64,000 nt of DNA from Coniella vitis (taxonomy: Eukaryota > Ascomycota > Sordariomycetes > Diaporthales > Schizoparmaceae): contig WUJK01000014.1 of the NCBI GenBank assembly GCA_011317545.1, forward strand, positions 806,001 through 870,000. The letters are read 5' to 3'. Positions 57,903 to 64,000 of the stretch are shown here, in pieces (the stretch's first letter is position 1; the number at the start of each line of letters is the position of its first letter). The notes below the pieces were generated by a model. It ran no database searches, was not told where the DNA came from, and saw only the letters and a program-made list of their open reading frames with translations. The translations under genes and the position numbers were made by a program.

Positions 57903-59140
57903 ATGTTGCGCCAAACCGTGCGCTCGTTCGCGACCAGCGCGCGCCGCATGGTCGATGCCCCTCACTTGCCCATTGCTTCTGCACAGGGTGTTGCAAGAGG
58001 CTTGACTGGAGGTAACGTCACGTTCCACTCCCATCTGATTCTCACACATGGCTCTCTCTCTCTCTCTCTCTCTCTCCATGAGGCTCTTTCCAAAAACAAG
58101 TCTTTCGCTAAACATTGCTTCCCACAACACCCACAGCCATCGGCAACACCCCCCTCATCCGCCTCAACAAGATCTCCGATGCAACAGGCTGCGAGGTGCT
58201 CGGCAAAGCCGAGTTCATGAACCCCGGCGGCAGCGTCAAAGACCGCGCTGCCCTCTACGTCGTCCGCGACGCCGAGCGCCGCGGCCTCCTCAACCCCGGC
58301 GGCACCGTCATTGAGGGCACAGCAGGCAACACAGGCATCGGCCTCGCCCACGTGTGCCGCTCCCTCGGCTACCAGCTCGTCATCTACATGCCCAACACGC
58401 AGTCCCAGGGCAAAATCGACCTGTTGCGCCTGTTGGGCGCAGAGGTGTACCCCGTGCCTGCCGTGGCGTTTGATAACCCCGAGAACTACAACCACCAAGC
58501 GCGCCGGCACGCCGAGAGGCTGGGCAAGGGCAACGCGGTGTGGACGAACCAGTTCGACAATACGGCGAACCGGCAGGCACATGTTGAGACGACGGGGCCG
58601 GAGATCTGGGCGCAGACCAAGGGGAAAGTGGATGCCTTTACGTGCGCGACGGGCACGGCGGGCACGCTAGCGGGGACCACGAGGTTCCTCAAGGACGTGA
58701 GTGGCGGGCGCGTCAAGGCATTCCTGGCGGATCCTCCCGGAAGTGTGCTGCACTCGTACATCCAGAGCGGTGGGAAGCTGATTGAGCGGACGGGATCGAG
58801 CATTACGGAGGGAATTGGCCAGGGTCGTATCACGGACAACCTCAAGCCGGATATCGACTTGCTCGACGGCTCGCTGCACATTTCGGACGAGAAGACGATT
58901 GAGATGGTGTACCGTTGTCTGGACGAGGAAGGCCTGTACCTGGGCGCCAGCTCGACGCTGAACGTCGTTGCGGCCAAGGAGGTGGCCGAGCAGATGGGCC
59001 CAGGACACACCGTGGTCACGATGCTGTGTGATGGCGCTTACAGATATGCGGACCGGCTGTTCTCGCGCAAGTGGCTGACGGACAAGAAGCTGCTGGACGC
59101 GGTGCCGGAGCATCTGAAGAAGTATATTGTCCTGCCATGA
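57903..59140 (+). CDS. Cysteine synthase, mitochondrial type
   Basis: PLP enzyme of the O-acetylserine/serine sulfhydrylase family. Exons 57903-58011 and 58137-59140; 370 residues. The N-terminus MLRQTVRSFATSARRMV is a basic, Ser/Arg-rich mitochondrial presequence with a likely cleavage region near ATSARR. PLP-binding Lys71 lies in NPGGSVKDRAA. The substrate loop reads EGTAGNTGIG instead of the bacterial TSGNTG. This version is found in the fungal mitochondrial form (yeast Mcy1/YGR012W type), so in vivo activity may differ from CysK. GxGxxGT-like phosphate binding is CATGTAGTLAG. The 125-nt intron has donor GTAACG, a CT microsatellite (58042-58077) and acceptor CACAG. It converges with the gene at 59301 with a 160-bp gap. 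Confidence 0.9.
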
Positions 59141-59300
59141 GCTCCAACCACTGTCATGTAGAAAGGGAAGCTGGAGATAGAGAAAAAAGAAAATGTACAA
59201 AATGATGACAGCACAAGGTGCAATACCACCCATATATACAGGGAGCGTCTTTGTACGTTGTTCTTGTTCGTTCAGTGTTTTGGATTCAATTATCATAGGA

Positions 59301-60592
59301 TCATGCTGTCTTTGCCTTGACCTTTTGCACCACTGGCTCGGCAAACACCTTCTCGTACACAGCCGCTCCCCGCTTCCCCTTGGTCTCTTCGGCCGCAAGC
59401 GCCGCGTCGACCTCGGCGCGCACTGCATCCCTCCGCGACACAAGCCCCCGGCCCACGGGCGTGCCCGGGCCACCCACCGCCTCGATCGCCACGTCCAATC
59501 CCCTCAGGACCGGCGACGCAGCGACCAAGAACTTGTTCTTTTCCATCAGATACGCCACGCCGGCCGGGTCGACGTAGGCCTCGTGGGGGTGCAGCTCCAG
59601 CAGGCCCTTGTTCTTGGGCCACTGCTTGAGCAGCACGTCGGCGTAGTCGCGCACCTTTTTGCCATATGCGTCCCGGCCATTGTGCTTGACGGCCAGCAGC
59701 GACGCCAGCAGCAGCGGCGTGGCCAGGACCTGCGGGTCCCGCTTGAGGGGGAACCGGTTCGTCTGCTCCCACAGCACCTTGGCCTCGCCCTTGAGCTGGT
59801 GCTCGTCCTGCTCGAGAGCCTGCACCACGCGCTCGGCGTTGCGAAAGGCCCGCTCCGTCGCACTCGCCGTCCAGCGGGCGCTGGCCGCCTGCCACACAAT
59901 CGCGCTCATGAGCTCCTGCACCGTCTCGGACGAGTCCAGCCGGAGACCCGTGCGCGCGGGCCGTGTCAGCGCCTCAAAGATGACAGCGAGCTGGCCGGCC
60001 ATGCTGGCTTTGCGGATCATCTTGGGCCAGTCCGCGGGCAGGAACTTGCGGCTGGCATTGTAGTAGAGGGCCTCGAGCAGACCGGGCAGTTTGCGCCAGT
60101 CGTCGGCCGTCTGCATGTTGTCCATGGCCTGGAAGAGCGCGCGGCGCGCGGCGGGGACCTGGCCGCCGGCGGCGTCAATGTAGCGCAGGCGGATGCGGCG
60201 GTCGTCGAGCTCAATCTCGATGGGGTCCGACTCGAGCTTTTGGCGCCAGCGCGAGCGGAAGAGCTTCTTGCGCTGCGGGGTGGGCAGGTGGGAGGGGAGG
60301 ATGACCTTGGCGGTGAGCTCCTTGAGGATGGAGTCGAGGGTTTCGTTGGAGGAGCGGCGGAAGGTGATGATGTTGTCTGTTTTTTGTTTTGGTTGCGGGG
60401 GTTAGTTCTGCGATCCCATACACCGGCCAGTCAGTGCGCTGCTCACTCACTTTGGACGGGCGTGGCCGAGAAGCATCTTGCGTGCGCAGCAGGAGCCGCA
60501 GTAACAGTCTGGGCGGCCGTCGTGCATCGTACGGATGCCTCGAGCAGAGAGCGGCCGGCGCTGAGGGCCGGCCTTATGGAAGGGGTCGACAT
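59301..60592 (-). CDS. Predicted mitochondrial protein, possibly Mtf2-like
   Basis: Exons on the minus strand: 60592-60451 and 60376-59301; 405 residues. The first ~48 residues (MSTPSIRPALSAGRSLLEA through HARCFSATPVQ) form a clear mitochondrial targeting sequence. The junction gives NNIITFRRSSNETLDSILKEL. The body is helical and charged: LPTPQRKKLFRSRWRQKLESDP, then RKLPGLLEALYYNA and further repeat-like helices. This resembles fungal Mtf2-type factors for mitochondrial transcripts, but recognition is from general pattern only. The gene shares a 359-bp divergent promoter with bL19m, which favours a role in mitochondrial gene expression. A profile search would settle it. Confidence 0.6.
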
Positions 60593-60951
60593 GGCTGGCT
60601 GCTGGGCGTGGAGGGTGCGGAGCTGGGGCGTTGCAGACCTAACAATTCCCAAGAGGGCTGGCTCGTCGTCCCGAAGTTCGAGATGGGCAATGTCAAAAAG
60701 TTGCCCCGTTGCTCCTCTGCCTGCCGGCAACGGTGCCGTGCAGATGACCCCACTCTCCCGCTCTTGAGGCCAATGAGCAGCCCCAATTTGTGCAGCCGGA
60801 CCCTTGTCCCCGGCATCCCGCGACGTCCCTTTCCAAGAATTTGAGCTCATTGCTTCCATCATCACGACCTCTTTCTTTGCCTGCTCGGCGTCCCAGTCGA
60901 AAGGCCGCCCCCCCCCCCCTCGCCCGGCACGAGAGCACACATCCACACGAC
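60593..60951. promoter_or_regulatory. Bidirectional promoter of two mitochondrial-protein genes
   Basis: 359 bp between divergent start codons at 60592 and 60952. It contains a C-run (60907-60918) just upstream of the bL19m start. No gene is supported within it. Confidence 0.6.
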
Positions 60952-61960
60952 ATGAACGCGATAATATCCAGACGGCCTCTGGGCTGTCTGAAGACGGTCT
61001 TTCGCCAGGCCAGAAGCACCCAGGCCACTCGCGGCTACGCAAATGGCATCCTGCGCGAGCCACAGCGCAGAGAGCCGGCACCGCCTACGCCATTGCCCAA
61101 ACTATGTACGTCTGCTTGCTTGCTTGCTTGCTTGCTTGTTTGTTTGTTTGTTTGTGTTTTGACATATCCATATCTTGCTGTCCATATCCCTTTCTTCCAT
61201 CTCTGCCTCCGAAACCACTGGAGTCGAACAGCAATAACAACACCAAAAACCAAACAATGAAAACAACAACTTGCCCGCCCTCAAACCTACCACAACCACA
61301 ACCACAACCATAACCATAACCATAACCGCTGACAACCTCCCCAAAAAAACAGACACAATCGCAAACAAAACCCACCACCTCAACCCCGACTCCGGCCGCG
61401 TCCGCACCGCCTTCGCAGTCTACACCACCCCCACCACAGCCCGCGCCCACCTCGGGCTCGCCGCCCCCGCGCCCACGCACCCGCACCTGACCAAGCCCGC
61501 GCCCACGCCGCTCGAGTCGCACCACGCCTACCAAATCAAAAAGATGGACCCCTCGGGCGCGCGCACCCGCCTCTTCTCCAAGCTGAACCCCGACTCGGCC
61601 CGCGTCGGCGACATCCTCCTCGTCACGCACAAGCGCGCCGCAGAGCCCTTTGCCGGCGTGCTGATTGGCATTCGGAGGCGGGGCATTGAGACGGCCATTC
61701 TGCTGCGTGGGCAGCTCACCAAGGTCGGCGTCGAGATGTGGTTCAAGGTGTACAGCCGGAGCGTGACGGGCATTGAGATTGTGAGGAGGGCCAAGAAGAG
61801 GGCTCGCCGCGCCAAGTTGACCTTTATGAGGCAGCCCAAGCATGACATGGGCAGTGTCGACCATATTGTGCGGGAGTGGCGCAAGGGAAGGAATGTCTTT
61901 GCTTCGGGCGTCGGCAAGAAGAAGGGTGGTGGAAAGAAAAAGAGGGTCACCAAGTACTAG
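60952..61960 (+). CDS. IMG1: Mitochondrial ribosomal protein bL19m
   Basis: Large-subunit mitoribosome protein. Exons 60952-61105 and 61353-61960; 253 residues. The N-terminus (MNAIISRRPLGCLKTVFRQARSTQATRGYANG) is a mitochondrial presequence. The bL19 fold is visible in the C-terminal half: GDILLVTHKRAAEPFAGVLIGIRRRGIETAILLRG, GVEMWFKVYSRSVTGIEIVRRAKKRARRAKL. The C-terminus is Lys/Gly-rich (KKKGGGKKKRVTKY). The 247-nt intron starts GTACGT and contains a GCTT/GTTT microsatellite (61110-61154); acceptor AACAG restores CTAT|AC. Translation before the SET-up of the fold is Pro-rich linker. It diverges from the mitochondrial gene at 60592. Confidence 0.9.
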
Positions 61961-62341
61961 AGATGGTGAAAGGCCGCAAGTCAAAGAATAAGTGGTATGA
62001 TGAGCGATATTGGGCGGTTTTATGAAATGAGGCCTGATGTTATGCGTTGTTTCACGACACCTTTGAAGGTGTCGAGCTGGGGGTTTGTTTTGTGATTGGA
62101 AATCAACATTACGCTGTAAATGTATAACCTTGCATCACGGTTCTCTGCGCTGAAAACACAGTAAAAAGGCGCACACAAGTGAGTGCCATGCCGGATGAAA
62201 TGCAAGCAAAACCAAGGACTTGAGACTTGGGGCTCTGGCTCATAGATCACATTAACTACACAACATATGTACAGATTCCCAGTAGCTCTATTGTACTTTA
62301 TTCTTCTTCTTTTTCTCTGTTTTCTAATTCATAGTCTCATT

Positions 62342-62383
<42 letters not shown>

Positions 62384-62406
62384 AGACCTCCGTATGCATC
62401 ATCTAC
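61961..62406. other. Convergent intergenic region with TA repeat
   Basis: 446 bp between facing 3' ends of bL19m and TRK. A TA dinucleotide tract of about 20 units lies at 62344-62381, close to the TRK stop. No gene is supported. Confidence 0.6.
62344..62381. repeat. TA dinucleotide repeat
   Basis: About 19 TA units just downstream of the TRK stop codon. Confidence 0.9.
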
Positions 62407-64000
62407 TCAAACATCCTCCCTCCCCCTCGTATTATATTCGGACCGTCTCGAAAGCGAAAACGTCTCGGACAGCTTCGGTATACTCCTCGACGAGCTCTCC
62501 ATCCGTCCCATCATTCCCAAATCATCGCCATCCTCCTCTTCTTTCTCCTCCTCCTCCTCCATCCTCCTTCTGGACGAATGTTGCGGCGGTGGCAGTGCCG
62601 GACCGGGGTGCAACAGCGACGCAAGCAAGTTACTGTTAACACGATCCATGCGATTTCCCTCCCCGTTTATCCCGCCAGCACCGCCAGCACCGGCCACACC
62701 ACCGCTGATACTCCTACTCCGCCCACGACGCATCACCCTACTGCCGTCCGTGGCCACCGATGCCATGGAGTTCCGCCGGGGTAGTGTGCGCGCTTTGCTA
62801 ATGAGACCGGGGTCTTCTGCCTCTTGACGGAAGCGCGATTCCGAGGGGAGCAAGACGGCGCGGTCAAGGCCATAGGGTAGCCCGCGGTGCCGACCGCGAA
62901 TTTGCATGGCAATAATGACGAGCTTGCCGATGACGGTGAATTGCGATGACAAACTGGCGTTGATGCCCGTGTATCCAAGGCTGAGTCCCACGGTGCCGTA
63001 CGCACTGACAATTTCAAACAAGATGGCAAACATGCTAAAGTCGTTATTTTGAATGCGAGATCCCTCGGAGATGGCGAGAATGAAGAATCCAATGAAAATA
63101 TACCACAGGTCAAACGAGAGTTGGCGCCGCAAATGGGCTCCGACGTAGCTTAGGGACCCTGCAGGTTCGGCTTCGTCGGATTCTTCGTGGCCTTGGTAGA
63201 TGCCGAGTGATTTCTCCTCGTAGACGTTGGTGCGACGGACGGAAATGGCAATAGGGAAAATAGATATGTACATCATGATGAGGTAGGACGTTTGTACACC
63301 GGGGTGTAGCTCAGCGAGGTTCACGCACGAGAAGCCTGCTGTTCGGGTAGAAAAGGCTTGAAAGGCGCCGTCGAGGACTTTGATTCCCGCAGAAAGATCT
63401 GCGACAACACCGCTTCCCAGCTGTTCAACGCAGTCCGTCAGTCAGTCAGCAATAAGGACACGCTATTCAAGGTTGCTCGAAACGAGAAAGCGGCGGGGAC
63501 CACAACTCACGTCAAGAATTACAAAGAAGACCAAGTCGATACCATTGAGAATGACAAGCAACCAGAAGAGCCACCACGTAGCCGCCGAAGGAAACAAAAG
63601 CGTAAAGCAGCGGCGCGGATGGTCCAACAAGAAGCGCAGTTCTTCCCATAGACCAGACCGCCGTGGTACCAGGATACTCGATACCCAAATGATGAAACGT
63701 AGCATCACCGGGAAGCCTGTGTTGCCAATGACGATAAGGAAGCTCATGATCAGCAGTGGATAGACGGCTGTGTTGAACGAATTCATACTGTCGGGCGTCA
63801 GAGTGAAGCCCAGATCCGTAAAGGCAGAGCTGGCGGTGAAGATGCCCCACCAGGGCCGTCCTTGGCCGTCTCCCTCGACAATGGAACCATACGAGCTGTG
63901 CAAGATCCATGGTGTGAGGAAGACGACGCCTAGTACCCAGAAACCCCAAAAGTACAACGTCAAGATCAACGACAAAGTCTTGAGGGATCTATACTCAATA
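62407..64000 (-). CDS. TRK1: TRK-family potassium transporter, C-terminal part
   Basis: Plasma-membrane K+ uptake protein with four M1-P-M2 repeats; only the C-terminal half is in the window. Exons visible: 64000-63511 (frame open to the window end) and 63420-62407, joined over a 90-nt intron (GTGAGT...GAACAG) to give VILDLGSGVVADL. Typical elements: SLKTLSLILTLYFWGFW membrane helix; SSAFTDLGFTLTPDSM (filter of repeat 2); IGNTGFPVMLRFIIW; DGAFQAFSTRTAGFSCVNLAELHPGVQ (filter of repeat 3); SAYGTVGLSLGYT (filter of repeat 4); and KLVIIAMQIRGRHRGLPYGLD. The C-terminal cytosolic tail is long, Ser/Arg-rich, and has an acidic run (RRRMEEEEEKEEEDGDD). Confidence 0.92.

Noticed and set aside
59193..60767. 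524-codon plus-strand frame over the mitochondrial gene at 59301-60592
   Set aside because: Mirror of a GC-rich coding region with a supported intron and targeting sequence on the minus strand. The translation is low in complexity and has no recognisable motif.
1..64000. tRNA, rRNA, CRISPR arrays or a secondary-metabolite cluster
   Set aside because: I looked for B-box-like GGTTCGANNCC motifs, spaced direct repeats and PKS/NRPS/terpene signatures and found none that I could support. tRNAscan or antiSMASH-type analysis would be decisive.

Overview
The window is nuclear DNA of a filamentous ascomycete (Pezizomycotina; Sordariomycetes, perhaps Hypocreales, is an inference). The evidence is short introns of about 50-250 nt with GTRNGT donors and CTAAC-like branch sites, a Zn2Cys6 regulator, an ATG15 with the fungal Thr-rich repeated tail, and a retrotransposon erased by repeat-induced point mutation (RIP). 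Gene models were built by hand from splice signals and family knowledge; no searches were run.

Layout. 1-399: 3' end of an agmatinase-type ureohydrolase. 971-2884: cytosolic asparaginyl-tRNA synthetase. 2885-8970: gene-poor DNA ending in a long pyrimidine-rich leader. 8971-11346: Mrn1/Nrd1-type protein with four RRMs. 12813-14866 (-): autophagic lipase ATG15. 16032-23846: a complete but RIP-destroyed Ty1/Copia element on the minus strand (215-bp LTRs, 5-bp target duplication). 24060-25831: DRG1/Rbg1 GTPase, starting only 208 bp beyond the element. 25832-32292: second gene-poor block. 32293-34402: CENP-B-type DNA-binding protein. 37861-46771 (-): three genes on the same strand (PXA-domain protein, Zn2Cys6 factor, fringe-like glycosyltransferase). 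48771-50294 (-): CECR5-type HAD hydrolase with an in-frame TAG before its conserved C-terminus. 51467-52055: CRIPT. 53058-54086 (-): epoxide hydrolase. 55398-57080 (-): SET-domain protein. 57903-59140: mitochondrial cysteine synthase. 59301-60592 (-) and 60952-61960 (+): divergent pair of mitochondrial proteins, the second being ribosomal protein bL19m. 62407-64000 (-): C-terminal part of a TRK potassium transporter.

Most genes are housekeeping and do not form a pathway cluster. The mitochondrial functions group at 57.9-62 kb. The most unusual material is the Copia element. CpA/TpG dinucleotides are almost gone from its interior while CpG is kept, and the loss tapers off inside the two LTRs. 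Between pol and the downstream LTR it carries an extra, opposite-strand reading frame of about 518 codons. Other points of interest are the TAG in the HAD gene, a 1.4-kb intron in the PXA gene, three consecutive micro-exons in DRG1, and a recurring intergenic palindrome built on TACATAGTA.
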